DNA of 20,743 nucleotides from a virus. This document shows positions 7,657 through 15,457 of the stretch, piece by piece; the stretch's first letter is position 1, and each line of letters starts with the position of its first letter. The translations under genes were made by a program, and so were the position numbers. The notes beneath the pieces were generated by a model. It ran no database searches. It was not told where the DNA came from and saw nothing but the letters and a program-made list of their open reading frames with translations. The stretch covers positions 1 to 20,743 of IMG/VR virus record IMGVR_UViG_3300036985_003341, one strand, 5' to 3'.

Positions 7657-10293
7657 TTACCTCCCGATGCGGCGGCGACCACCCATCTTGAGCACCCGAG
7701 TAACGACCTCGCGCAACACCATCTTCTCAGCGCGGTCCCGCACATGGCCGAACAGCAGAACCGAGATCGTCTCGCCGCGAACCGAGTCGGAGATGGCGAT
7801 GGTATCGACTTGCTCGTCGTCGACGAGGTAGTTGCCTTTGGTGGCGTCAGCGGTTGATCCCCACTTGAGCCCGCCGTCAAACACCCTGCGGATCATCGCC
7901 GCCGTGGCGTCTTTGACGCGGGAGCGGGCAGGGACCGTCTTGGCGACAAGTTCGTTCTGCCAACCGCTCCAGTCCACAATCTGCCCGCTCCAGTCCTTCC
8001 AGTCGCTTGAGTAGTAGGCGTTGAGCAATCCCCAAGGCCAAGCCGCTGCGATCCCGCTGGTGCCCTGCGCGTGTGTCAGAACCCGCAGGAACATCTCGCG
8101 CAAGCGAACCTGCCCGCCGCCGTCGAGTTGAGCGCCCTTGAGTGCCCAATCCACCGGCTGCGCGGCGTCGTCGTTGTTGTGCAGCATGTAGGCACCGGTC
8201 AACGGCACTGTGCTTGTTCGGTCAAACTGCCGCCAGGTGCGAATGCGCGCCTGCACGTTGAACGCTGCTGAGACACCGACGAAGGGAACAGTTGCCGGGG
8301 CTATTGCCCAAGCACACCCTGTCGACGGCTGCGTCGTTACGCGGGTCATGGCGATGTAGAACAGCGGTTGCTCTAGGCGTCGAGAAAGGTTGAGCGGGAT
8401 CACCGAGTTGTAAGTCAACGAGATTTGATTGGCTGCCGGCCTGTTGATTACCCAACCCGCCGAGGTCAGCAACCGCTCGTTCGGCCACACCACGTCAATC
8501 GCCGGTCCTGCGCCGACAAGCAGCGGCGCCCATCGGGTATCGTCAAAGGTCACGTCTGCGTCGATGTAGCCTACCGGCTGCCCGTTGGCTGCGTCGCTGG
8601 GTTGCACGGTTACGGGGATGAGCCAAGCTCCGCCGGCTCCGACCGCGTTGCCGCCTGCCGATGCCGTCCAACCCTGCCACAACTCGATCGGCTTTCCGAA
8701 CGAGATCACGGGGTCGTCTGCGGCAACCGCGCCGTGATGCGTCCACCAACCGAGGTGCTGCCGGTTGTCCTCGCCGTACTCAACGCTGCGATCAATGCCG
8801 CCGCCTCTGCCGAGTTCTAGCAAGTACCAACTCGCGGTTGTCTCTTGGTCCGCCATGAGCGAACTGCTGAACGTCTCCGGTCCAGCCGCCGCAAACACCC
8901 GCCCGTCAACCGCGCAAAGGGCTTGCAGGTCCAGCGACGAGATGCCAACCGTGGTAGCGAAGTTGCTTGCCCGGCTCTCTGCCGTCCAAATGCTCCACTG
9001 ATTGCCGGTGCGGCACAGGACCGCTTGCTCGGAGGGAAACAGGACGAGAAGCCTGTCACGCAACGGCTCGTAAGCCATAGAGACTTTATCGAGGTCGCGC
9101 CATTCCCATTGCAGTCTCGGCGTCTCGCCGGTCGGCGGGGTGTACCCGCCCTGCTGCGTCATCAGGAACGCCGACAGCGGATTGCCGAAGCCTTCCGTCA
9201 CAAGCGACTTGAGCGCGGGGGCTGCGTTCTCTGCGTCGTACTGCCCGCTTGACGCGAACACGCCGCGCTTTCCAAGCCACACAACGCCTTGGTTGAACGC
9301 CAACTTCGCGCCAGGTCCAGCACAGCCTGCGTCCCCGCTCACCAACCGCCAAGAGCCATCGGTCTGAAACGTCCCCGCCTTGGGGCGGTAGATGCCGAAC
9401 TCCGTCGAGGTCCACACCAACAAATTCTCAAAGACCGTGGCAATCGCGGTGATCTCGTTTTGGAGCGGCAGCGTCACATCGTTGCCGGCGATGAAGCCTC
9501 GCGCGTTGAACTTGTCCGAGAAGTAGAGCGTCCGCCCGGCGCCCAGCACAAGGCGGTCATCCCACACGCACACGTCGGCTGTGACGGGCGCTGCGGACTC
9601 GGGGCGGTACTCGTACGAAAACTGTCCTTGCTCAAGCGAGAGGCGGCAAAGCGGCGCAGCCTCGCCCATCCGCGAGTCGAGCAGAAGAAGCGTTCCCGCC
9701 TGTGGGGCAACCTGCTCAAACATCGAAGGGCGGTAGCACCAAACGCCCGCCGCTGGCGTGCCAAAGACAACCGTGTCGGCCATCTCGCAGAAGAACGCTC
9801 GCTCGCCGGGCTCTGCCCTCGTCGGCACAATGCGGTCGGCGTTGGCGTCGCTGTTGCCCCAAGGGCGAACGTCCTGCGGACTCACAGCACCCATGCTCAC
9901 GGAAGGCGTCTGCGTGTGCAAAGCGAACTCGGCGTGCGCGTTAGCCGTCACATCGTAGACGTGCAGCATGTACTGCTGCGCCCATTGCCCGTAGAGCCCG
10001 AGGCCCTGCTCAGTGTCGAACGTCATCCCAAGGGTGCGTAGAAGCGTGAGAACCTGCACCCTTCCCGCATTGCTGCGAAAGGCGAAGGCGCCCAAAACCT
10101 CTTGAACGCCCGACGCCGTATCGCTGTCATTGAACTGCTGCGTGCAGTCCCATTGCCCGATTTGCCCAAAGCCTTCGCGGACCTGCACAGCCTTTCCGTG
10201 GGCGTACAGGTTGACAAGCACGGGGCCGCGGTCTGGATAGTCGTCGTCCATCCCGAGCGATAGGCTTGCAATCTCAGGCTTTTCAGTCGCCAT
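7657..10293 (-). CDS. Tail nozzle protein, T7 gp12 / P22 gp10-like (878 aa)
   Basis: ATG 10293 lies six bases after AGGAAG and four bases downstream of the previous stop. The N-terminal 100 residues describe a beta domain after a short acidic leader. Residues about 172-350 have repeated strands with a WDDRLVLGAG motif (244-253), a YFSD motif (257-260), then VWTSTEFGIY (293-302) and a GVVWLGKRGVFASSG strand pair (336-350). This resembles the beta-propeller region typical of short-tail nozzle proteins. The C terminus ends with a basic VRDRAEKM-containing helix. Length is close to T7 gp12 (794 aa) and well above P22 gp10 (472 aa). These proteins form the hexameric tube below the adaptor ring and retain packaged DNA. 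Order portal, adaptor, nozzle supports the call. Exact family untested. Confidence 0.85.
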   Translation of the reverse strand: MATEKPEIASLSLGMDDDYPDRGPVLVNLYAHGKAVQVREGFGQIGQWDCTQQFNDSDTASGVQEVLGAFAFRSNAGRVQVLTLLRTLGMTFDTEQGLGLYGQWAQQYMLHVYDVTANAHAEFALHTQTPSVSMGAVSPQDVRPWGNSDANADRIVPTRAEPGERAFFCEMADTVVFGTPAAGVWCYRPSMFEQVAPQAGTLLLLDSRMGEAAPLCRLSLEQGQFSYEYRPESAAPVTADVCVWDDRLVLGAGRTLYFSDKFNARGFIAGNDVTLPLQNEITAIATVFENLLVWTSTEFGIYRPKAGTFQTDGSWRLVSGDAGCAGPGAKLAFNQGVVWLGKRGVFASSGQYDAENAAPALKSLVTEGFGNPLSAFLMTQQGGYTPPTGETPRLQWEWRDLDKVSMAYEPLRDRLLVLFPSEQAVLCRTGNQWSIWTAESRASNFATTVGISSLDLQALCAVDGRVFAAAGPETFSSSLMADQETTASWYLLELGRGGGIDRSVEYGEDNRQHLGWWTHHGAVAADDPVISFGKPIELWQGWTASAGGNAVGAGGAWLIPVTVQPSDAANGQPVGYIDADVTFDDTRWAPLLVGAGPAIDVVWPNERLLTSAGWVINRPAANQISLTYNSVIPLNLSRRLEQPLFYIAMTRVTTQPSTGCAWAIAPATVPFVGVSAAFNVQARIRTWRQFDRTSTVPLTGAYMLHNNDDAAQPVDWALKGAQLDGGGQVRLREMFLRVLTHAQGTSGIAAAWPWGLLNAYYSSDWKDWSGQIVDWSGWQNELVAKTVPARSRVKDATAAMIRRVFDGGLKWGSTADATKGNYLVDDEQVDTIAISDSVRGETISVLLFGHVRDRAEKMVLREVVTRVLKMGGRRRIGR

Positions 10294-10296
10294 TGG

Positions 10297-10791
10297 CTAC
10301 TTCCTATCTTTCAACATTGAGGTTGCCGCCTTGGCCCTCGCTGCCTTTGGAGTCGGCGGATAAAACGTCCGCTCGCTAATCCCTACGGGACGGCTGTTGA
10401 GGTCGGCGTAACCCTTAGCCGGCGTTGCTTTCGGCGGTGCCGGGGTCATCCGTGCGGCTGCCGCCTCTTTGCTGGCGTAGCCGCTGCCGAACTCTTTGCC
10501 GAATGGGGTTGGGTTCTCAACCTCGGTATCTGTCTCCGATTCATAGGCCAAATCGAACAGCGCGCCCTCGTCGGTCCCCGGCTTTTCAAACATTGTCCGC
10601 AACTTGTTGAACTGCCCTTCGGTTTCCTCTCGCGTGGCCTTGCCGCGCTTCATGTTGTCGTACAATTCCTGTCGCATCTGCCGCTGTTGTGTGTAGCGGT
10701 GCTTCTCGTCAGGGGTCATACCCCTTGCCAAATCCTCAAAACCGGGACCATTCGAATCGTAATTCACTTTAACATTGCGAGGTTCCGGCAT
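10297..10791 (-). CDS. Charged, probably disordered protein between adaptor and nozzle (164 aa)
   Basis: ATG 10791 follows a TAGGTG site by about five bases and begins seven bases after the adaptor stop. Residues 22-72 are very hydrophilic and helical (many Arg, Gln, Lys, Glu), residues 73-95 acidic, and the C terminus (115-164) Ala/Pro/Lys-rich and likely disordered. No cysteine and no hydrophobic core can be seen. A line sampled from the middle of the gene is about 50% GC, against roughly 60-70% in neighbours such as the capsid gene. I do not recognise a family. Position suggests a small virion or assembly factor for the tail, but it may be a lineage-specific insertion. Confidence 0.78.
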   Translation of the reverse strand: MPEPRNVKVNYDSNGPGFEDLARGMTPDEKHRYTQQRQMRQELYDNMKRGKATREETEGQFNKLRTMFEKPGTDEGALFDLAYESETDTEVENPTPFGKEFGSGYASKEAAAARMTPAPPKATPAKGYADLNSRPVGISERTFYPPTPKAARAKAATSMLKDRK

Positions 10792-10798
10792 GGTACAC

Positions 10799-11506
10799 CT
10801 ACCAAACGAGGTTGACCCGCATGTTCTGCGGCGCCCTGGTGATGAAGAACCGCTCCATGTCGCTCTCGATGGCGGACAACTCGCGGAGCAACTGAGGGTT
10901 ATCCCCGCCGTCGCGCACCGAGTAGTATTCCTTCGCTGCGGTCAGAGCGATCAACTTGTGGAACTGTGGGAAGTCGTCGATGTACTCGGTATCCGCAGGC
11001 GCCGTCTTGGACCAGTCGATGCCGGTCGCGTTTTCCGGCTTGCTCGGATACGGCACATAGAACACGCCAACCGTCTTGGTCACAGGGCCAGGAAAGAACA
11101 GCGCGTCCTTAATGAAGCAATACGCCGGCTGCCCGTAGCCCAACCCGGAAGTGCCGATGCTGCTGTTGTAGAGTTCCTGCAACGAGCCAACCCCGGTCAA
11201 CTCCTGGGTGATTTCCATCGTCGACGGGTTGAGATAGAACACGCCTTGAAGCCGCAGCAGCCGGGGAGCGTCCACAGTTTTGCCAAGAATGCGCGGCACA
11301 ACCTGCGAAAGCGAAAGCGAAGTCGCGTTGCTCACCGTGTAACTCTGCCGCTCGATAATCGACATGGGCGACAACTGCGCGATCTTCTCGCGCACCGTGT
11401 CATACGCCCCGCGCAGCGCCAACTGCGCCTGCAAGTCGCTGATAAACGTAGTGTCGCTCTCGTCGATGTACGAGCGGAACAGGTTGTAAACGTCGGTGAC
11501 GTACAC
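10799..11506 (-). CDS. Head-to-tail ring adaptor, T7 gp11 / P22 gp4-like (235 aa)
   Basis: I place the start at GTG 11506 because AGGAGG sits seven bases upstream of it. The frame is open back to a GTG at 11548, but that would overlap the previous gene by 31 bases. The N terminus (MYVTDVYNLFRSYI) fits the usual opening of phage adaptor proteins. A helical N-terminal part, a central beta region with short Asn/Ser-rich turns (about 75-160) and a helix bundle near the C terminus follow. The motif DDFPQFHKLIALTAAKEYY near residues 178-196 resembles the conserved helix of the adaptor family that binds below the portal. Two cysteines at most. Position after portal and before nozzle is canonical. 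The protein would form a dodecameric ring joining portal and nozzle. Confidence 0.82.
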   Translation of the reverse strand: MYVTDVYNLFRSYIDESDTTFISDLQAQLALRGAYDTVREKIAQLSPMSIIERQSYTVSNATSLSLSQVVPRILGKTVDAPRLLRLQGVFYLNPSTMEITQELTGVGSLQELYNSSIGTSGLGYGQPAYCFIKDALFFPGPVTKTVGVFYVPYPSKPENATGIDWSKTAPADTEYIDDFPQFHKLIALTAAKEYYSVRDGGDNPQLLRELSAIESDMERFFITRAPQNMRVNLVW

Positions 11507-11517
11507 GGTCAGACCTC

Positions 11518-12087
11518 CTATTTTTTCAATGGAGCCCGCGTTCCCCACTCAGATTGCGACCCTGCCGGAGCCGCATCCAACTCCTCTTGCGTCAACCTCC
11601 GACCAGGGTAAGTTCTAAACTTACTTACACCCCGAACGGAGTGATCAATGGGTCTGCGGATCTGTTGACCACTTGCCGTGTACTCGCCAGTTGTCGGGTC
11701 TAACCCTGCGTTAGCCCTAGCGAATGCGGCGGCGTCACGCTCAGATGCGCGGTCACGTTGGGCTAAGACCTGATTTTTATAATTCGGCATAAAATCACTA
11801 TCTCCCTGGTAGACGCGGGTGTCGACATCATGCAAGAACCCCTCACCTTGAGATGCGACAGGTGCAAGTTCGCGCCCCGACTGCAAAGCATCTGTCGGCT
11901 CGTTGGCGCGTCGAAGATCACGTTCTCTTTTCCTATCCCCGCGCCCACTATCTTCATACTCTGTGCTGTCAATTTTTGCATGGCGTCTGTCAGCCAACTT
12001 CCCGCGACGCATTTGATCGGCGCGAATTGCGTCATCTCGATCCTGCGCCTCTAACAACTTTTTTGCCGCTTCTTGTCTTGGCTTCAT
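11518..12087 (-). CDS. Highly charged, low-GC protein downstream of portal (189 aa)
   Basis: ATG 12087 begins one base past the portal TAG, with GGGGG about seven bases upstream. The stop TAG forms part of the ribosome binding site (TAGGAGG) of the next gene. Residues 1-75 are dominated by Arg, Lys, Asp and Glu and probably form a charged helix or disordered tail. The remainder is Gln/Arg/Ala-rich with scattered aromatic residues. No cysteine or membrane segment is visible. Three sampled 60-base lines have 47-52% GC, clearly below the capsid gene (about 72% in one line). This gene and the 164-aa gene after the adaptor share this composition. I recognise no family. Possible roles are a portal-associated or head-completion accessory, or a recently gained gene. 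Confidence 0.78.
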   Translation of the reverse strand: MKPRQEAAKKLLEAQDRDDAIRADQMRRGKLADRRHAKIDSTEYEDSGRGDRKRERDLRRANEPTDALQSGRELAPVASQGEGFLHDVDTRVYQGDSDFMPNYKNQVLAQRDRASERDAAAFARANAGLDPTTGEYTASGQQIRRPIDHSVRGVSKFRTYPGRRLTQEELDAAPAGSQSEWGTRAPLKK

Positions 12088-12089
12088 AC

Positions 12090-14051
12090 CTAACCCCCTA
12101 TCGTCCCGCTCGTAGACCCGTTGCCCGCAAGCGCGTCGCCCGGCGTGTGTTCCATGTCGCCTTCGCCCATCGGACGCGGACCCGGAACACCCTGCTGCTC
12201 AGGCGGCACCAACTGCGGGGCAGCCGGGAACACCTTGGCGGAAGCGAGCGCCTTGATCTGCTCTGCGCCTGTTCCCATCGGAACCGACACAGATACAAGC
12301 ACTTCCCGAATGTAGTCCTGCACCATCGCCGCCTCAAGCAAGGTCTGCTGTGCGGTCGGGTCGCCGGAACGCTGCGCCTCTAGCGCGAGGTTCATCTCCT
12401 CGTAGTACGCAGGCGAGTTGATGAATTCCTCGAACACGTCCTTGATTGCCTCAAGGTCGTCGGAGGGGAAGATTTCAATCTGCTGGCCCATACGGCAGGC
12501 AGCGAGCAGGTCTTGCGCGTGCGAGAGCGCGACCATCTTCTTGCTTGCCGACTTCTGGCCAAGCTTGAGCGAAGTCTCTTTGAGGTACTCCGCAGGCTGG
12601 ATCACGCCCGCCGTCACAAGGTTCATGAGCCTGCGCTCGCGGTCCTCTTGCGTCACAGCGAACAGGCTGCCCATCTCAATGAACACCTCGGGGTTGCCCA
12701 CCAGGTCGGTTCCTGCGACCTCCTTGAACACCACCGCGCCCGCAGCCTCGTCGAAGAACTTGATGTTCTGCGACTCCGGCAAGTACGTCTGCCAGTAGAC
12801 GAGAGCGACCCGCAGCGCGTCGGCAACGGCATCCTCTACATCGTCCATCGTGGCGCGTAGTTGTCCGAGGTCGTTCTCGCTCAAAGCCTCAATAGCCTTG
12901 CCCGAGGTCACACCTGAAGCTCGCTTGCCCATCGTGGTCGAGTGGATACCCGACACGTCCATCATCTCGCCGAGCGCCCGCGTCTGAATCTCAAAGAGAT
13001 GTGGCGGGACTGCCGGGGCAGCCTGCCTTTGCGGCGCCGGGGCGTGCGGCTGGTAGAAGATCGGCTTGCCCGGCTCGTTGGTCAGGTGCCCTGGATTGAC
13101 ACCGCTGTTGAACGGCACAACCCACACCGGGTTAGAGATAGCGTCGGCAATGTCGAGCCCGAAGTTCTTGAAGCGGTTGATCTGCCATTGCAAGTCAAGC
13201 AAAGGCCACAGCACCGGCTGCCCGTAGATCCGATTGGCAATCGCGTGCGCCCGGTACGGCATGACCGGCATAACGCCTTGTGGCGTCCGCCCTTTGTAAA
13301 GGTAGGTCGTCTCTTGGTTGCCGAGTAGAATAAAGTGCCGCCCGTCACGGTGGTAAACCTCCCAGGTTTCAACCCGGTCGGTCGGCATCTTGGTGCGCTG
13401 GTCGCTGCTGCTCAGGGCCGCGCAATCCGCAATCTGCGTAGCGAATTCCGGGTACTGCTCTTTCAAGTCCTCGCGGCGGTAGATATGCCGGATGGCAACC
13501 CAGGCGCTCTCATCATAGGTCTGCGCCCCGTACTCAAACAGGAGGTCGTAGGGCGAGACGCCCTCAATCCCAATCGACTGCTTGGCGGGGTCAAAGAACA
13601 CATGCAGCGCGGCGTTGCCTGCGCCCATCAGCCACCTGTTGTTGGCGGCGAGGATGCGCTTGACCTTGTTGGCCGAGTACAGGTAGCGGCACACCATCTC
13701 GGCAGCAAGCGCCTTGGTGATGTCGTCCCAACTCGGCGATCCGGGGACCACCGTAAACTTGGGCGTCGCGGTAGACATGAGCCCGCGCCACGTCCTGTCG
13801 ACCTGCAAAAGCTGATTGGTGATGGTCGAATTTTTACCAGGGGTGGACGTGATAGCGCGGATCTTGGTGCGAGCGCGGTCAAACTCATAGTTCTGGTCGC
13901 CCGCAAGTTGGCGAAAGCACAGATCCCAGGTCATTACCTCTTGGAGCCTGTCACTTCTCGCCTTCTCGATTTCGGCGCGGAGATTGAGCGGGGTCTTTAC
14001 CTCGTCGACAACCCCGGCTTCGCCTTCCTCAAATTCGTCTTGGTCAATCAC
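12090..14051 (-). CDS. Portal protein (653 aa)
   Basis: GTG 14051 overlaps the preceding stop by four bases (GTGA), a coupling arrangement. Length and profile fit the portal of short-tailed phages. The wing region contains helices at about 23-50 and 75-90. Residues 134-176 hold the NNRWLMGAGNAALHVFFD and GVSPYDLLFE motifs, which resemble the portal clip/stem core. Residues 369-395 contain GIHSTTMGKRASGV, SGKAIEAL and ENDLGQL, matching the conserved portal motif seen near the long crown helices. The C terminus (about 610-653) is Pro/Gly-rich and probably disordered. The protein would form the dodecameric ring at one vertex through which DNA is packaged and released. The adjacent adaptor and nozzle genes support it. 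It sits downstream of scaffold and capsid genes, which is unusual. Confidence 0.92.
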   Translation of the reverse strand: MIDQDEFEEGEAGVVDEVKTPLNLRAEIEKARSDRLQEVMTWDLCFRQLAGDQNYEFDRARTKIRAITSTPGKNSTITNQLLQVDRTWRGLMSTATPKFTVVPGSPSWDDITKALAAEMVCRYLYSANKVKRILAANNRWLMGAGNAALHVFFDPAKQSIGIEGVSPYDLLFEYGAQTYDESAWVAIRHIYRREDLKEQYPEFATQIADCAALSSSDQRTKMPTDRVETWEVYHRDGRHFILLGNQETTYLYKGRTPQGVMPVMPYRAHAIANRIYGQPVLWPLLDLQWQINRFKNFGLDIADAISNPVWVVPFNSGVNPGHLTNEPGKPIFYQPHAPAPQRQAAPAVPPHLFEIQTRALGEMMDVSGIHSTTMGKRASGVTSGKAIEALSENDLGQLRATMDDVEDAVADALRVALVYWQTYLPESQNIKFFDEAAGAVVFKEVAGTDLVGNPEVFIEMGSLFAVTQEDRERRLMNLVTAGVIQPAEYLKETSLKLGQKSASKKMVALSHAQDLLAACRMGQQIEIFPSDDLEAIKDVFEEFINSPAYYEEMNLALEAQRSGDPTAQQTLLEAAMVQDYIREVLVSVSVPMGTGAEQIKALASAKVFPAAPQLVPPEQQGVPGPRPMGEGDMEHTPGDALAGNGSTSGTIGG

Positions 14052-14320
14052 AGCAGCCCCCCGCCGAAGCTGCCCAGTGTTTCGCCGGCGACCATGCCCA
14101 TGCTTGCGCCCTTGGCGATGCCGGCAGGGCCAGCGTTACTACCAATGAAGCCGCCGATAAGACCGCCAAGGATCTTGCCCCCGGTGCCCATAGCACCTTG
14201 CAAGTCAGCCTTGCGCTTGCGATTCAGTTTCTCAAGAGCCGTTTCCTGCGGAACAGGTGCGGCGCCGCCCATGAGTTCCTGCGCTGCCGCTGCTCGCGGG
14301 TTGAAAGCGTAGGGGTCCAC
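14048..14320 (-). CDS. Glycine-zipper membrane-active protein candidate (90 aa)
   Basis: GTG 14320 follows AGGAGG by four bases. The last bases overlap the portal start (GTGA). The N-terminal 45 residues are polar with a basic patch (KLNRKRK, 31-37). Residues 48-83 are hydrophobic with regular glycines: G52, G56 and G60 in the first half, then G71, G75, G79 and G83 in the second half, separated by SNAGPAG. Glycines at every fourth position (glycine zippers) let helices pack tightly in membranes. A helical hairpin of two such segments would fit a membrane-inserting or channel-forming small protein. I do not recognise a holin or known family. Its place directly before the portal suggests a virion or head role. 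Function is inferred from composition only. Confidence 0.8.
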   Translation of the reverse strand: MDPYAFNPRAAAAQELMGGAAPVPQETALEKLNRKRKADLQGAMGTGGKILGGLIGGFIGSNAGPAGIAKGASMGMVAGETLGSFGGGLL

Positions 14321-14328
14321 GGCGCCTC

Positions 14329-14586
14329 CTATTCGTTTAGGTCGTTGAGATTCGGCCCGTAGTCGTTGATGGTCTGCTCGCCAGTAGCGCGCATATGTTG
14401 CGCTACAACCTCGGCGGCGCTGCGAATCGCAGGGTCCGGTTCAGGCGGGGCAAGGTCGTGCATCTTTCGCACTTCGCCCTCTACCTGCTGAAGAACGCTG
14501 CCGACCGCCGAGCACATCGAAGCCAAGCCCCACATACCAATCTTGGCATACTGAACTGCGGCAACGATGCGCTCGGCGTTCTTCAC
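14329..14586 (-). CDS. Small unknown protein in the capsid-portal gap (85 aa)
   Basis: GTG 14586 begins three bases after the previous stop, with an AGGA site about eight bases upstream. The first 35 residues form an amphipathic or weakly hydrophobic helix (MWGLASMCSAVGSVL, 18-32). Residues 36-48 are charged. After a Pro/Glu linker (47-53) a second helix (54-70) follows. The C terminus is polar, with Asn and Asp. I do not recognise a family. Tight spacing to neighbours on both sides, a ribosome site and the same strand argue for a real gene in the late operon. Confidence 0.75.
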   Translation of the reverse strand: MKNAERIVAAVQYAKIGMWGLASMCSAVGSVLQQVEGEVRKMHDLAPPEPDPAIRSAAEVVAQHMRATGEQTINDYGPNLNDLNE

Positions 14587-14589
14587 GGC

Positions 14590-14892
14590 TTAGTCCTTGA
14601 GCGGTCGGCCAAACGGGCCTTTCTTGACCGGCTTCTGCTCGTCATTCTGCGCCGGTTCAGCCGTTTCCGCAACAGGAGCAGGTGCCTGTGAACTCTTGAC
14701 CACCAGGCCGACGACGCAGGAATCTTCCACGACCACCCGCAGGTGATTCGGGTCGTGCTGAGAGATGAACTGCGTGAGCGGCGCGTACTTGACGTTGCCC
14801 GAGAAGATCGGTCCCTTGCCGTACTCGCCATCGGGGAGGTCGGCAAAGAAGGGAGCGTTCGGGATCAGCGACTCGTTCGGTTTCAGGTTCAC
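14590..14892 (-). CDS. Small unknown protein downstream of decoration gene (100 aa)
   Basis: The frame is open to a TTG at 14916, but I choose GTG 14892 because GGAGG lies exactly five bases upstream of it and the TTG has no clear site. The predicted protein begins MNLKPNESLIPNAPFF. Residues 1-65 carry proline- and aromatic-rich motifs and a compact beta-like segment (about 37-68, VKYAPLTQFI and LRVVVEDSCVVGLVV). Residues 69-100 are Pro/Ala/Glu/Lys-rich and likely disordered, ending with a basic tail. One cysteine. No family recognised. The gap of 25 bases to the decoration gene and the tight link to the next gene place it in the same operon, perhaps as a capsid accessory protein. Confidence 0.78.
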   Translation of the reverse strand: MNLKPNESLIPNAPFFADLPDGEYGKGPIFSGNVKYAPLTQFISQHDPNHLRVVVEDSCVVGLVVKSSQAPAPVAETAEPAQNDEQKPVKKGPFGRPLKD

Positions 14893-14917
14893 AGGAGCCT
14901 CCGGGGGTTGGACCAAA

Positions 14918-15367
14918 CTAGGTGAGCTTGATCATGTGGATGTAGACGTAGCACGACGGGTCGTTCGTCGTCTTGGCCGTGGTGACGCCGATGGGGTTGC
15001 CAGCGGTGTAGACCTGCGCGGCGTCGTCGACAAGCAGCCACGAAGTCGCCTTGTCCGCGAGGCCGGTCAGGCTCGCAGCGCCGGTCAGAGCCGAACCGTT
15101 GTTGACCACGGTAACGGTATCCGCCGCGCCGCCCGCCGCACCGGCCTTGATGATCTGGATGCCGATGATGCGGAAGGTCGTGCCTTCGGTCGTCGGGACA
15201 GCCTTGATGAAGGTCGAAGAAGCAGCATCGGCAATGGCGTCGATGGGCAGCACCAGCACTTGAGCGGGCTTGGTGAGGTTGGCGGTGTAGCCGGGAAGGG
15301 CCGCGTTGAGTTCCTGATTGACCTGCGCGCCGTTGGCGTCGATGGTCACAAACTTGGGATTCGCCAT
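14918..15367 (-). CDS. Probable capsid decoration (head) protein (149 aa)
   Basis: ATG 15367 has AGGAG eight bases upstream and sits directly after the capsid gene and its hairpin. The protein is rich in Ala, Thr, Val and Asn with alternating beta strands. Segments near 67-90 (FRIIGIQIIKAG, then VTVVNNG), and the C-terminal strand (CYVYIHMIKLT), resemble the small beta proteins commonly encoded after phage capsid genes that stabilise the shell. No signal peptide or transmembrane helix is present. One cysteine near the C terminus. The assignment is by position and composition, with moderate pattern resemblance. A head-fibre role is an alternative. Confidence 0.82.
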   Translation of the reverse strand: MANPKFVTIDANGAQVNQELNAALPGYTANLTKPAQVLVLPIDAIADAASSTFIKAVPTTEGTTFRIIGIQIIKAGAAGGAADTVTVVNNGSALTGAASLTGLADKATSWLLVDDAAQVYTAGNPIGVTTAKTTNDPSCYVYIHMIKLT

Positions 15368-15393
15368 GAGCTTTTCTCCTGAATAAAGTGTTG

Positions 15394-15436
15394 GGGTAGC
15401 GGGTCAGCCGAGAACATCCCGACCGACCCGCCACCC
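15394..15436 (-). promoter_or_regulatory. Long RNA hairpin between capsid and decoration genes
   Basis: In the 90-base gap between the capsid stop (15458) and the decoration start (15367), the minus-strand RNA can form a 12-bp stem: GGGTGGCGGGTC pairs with GACCCGCTACCC, reading 15436-15425 against 15405-15394. Eleven pairs are Watson-Crick and one is G-U. On the plus strand the same position would be an A-C mismatch, so the stem is better in the transcribed orientation. A second short stem can form inside the loop. No uracil run follows directly (only CCAACACTTTATTC), so full termination is uncertain. Partial termination, RNA processing or mRNA stabilisation to favour capsid expression over downstream genes are possible. 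Confidence 0.7.
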
Positions 15437-15457
15437 GCAACTATTGCGGCGCTACGC

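Noticed and set aside
11507-11548. Earlier GTG start for the ring adaptor
   Set aside because: It would overlap the preceding gene by 31 bases, whereas GTG 11506 has AGGAGG seven bases upstream and gives a typical N terminus.
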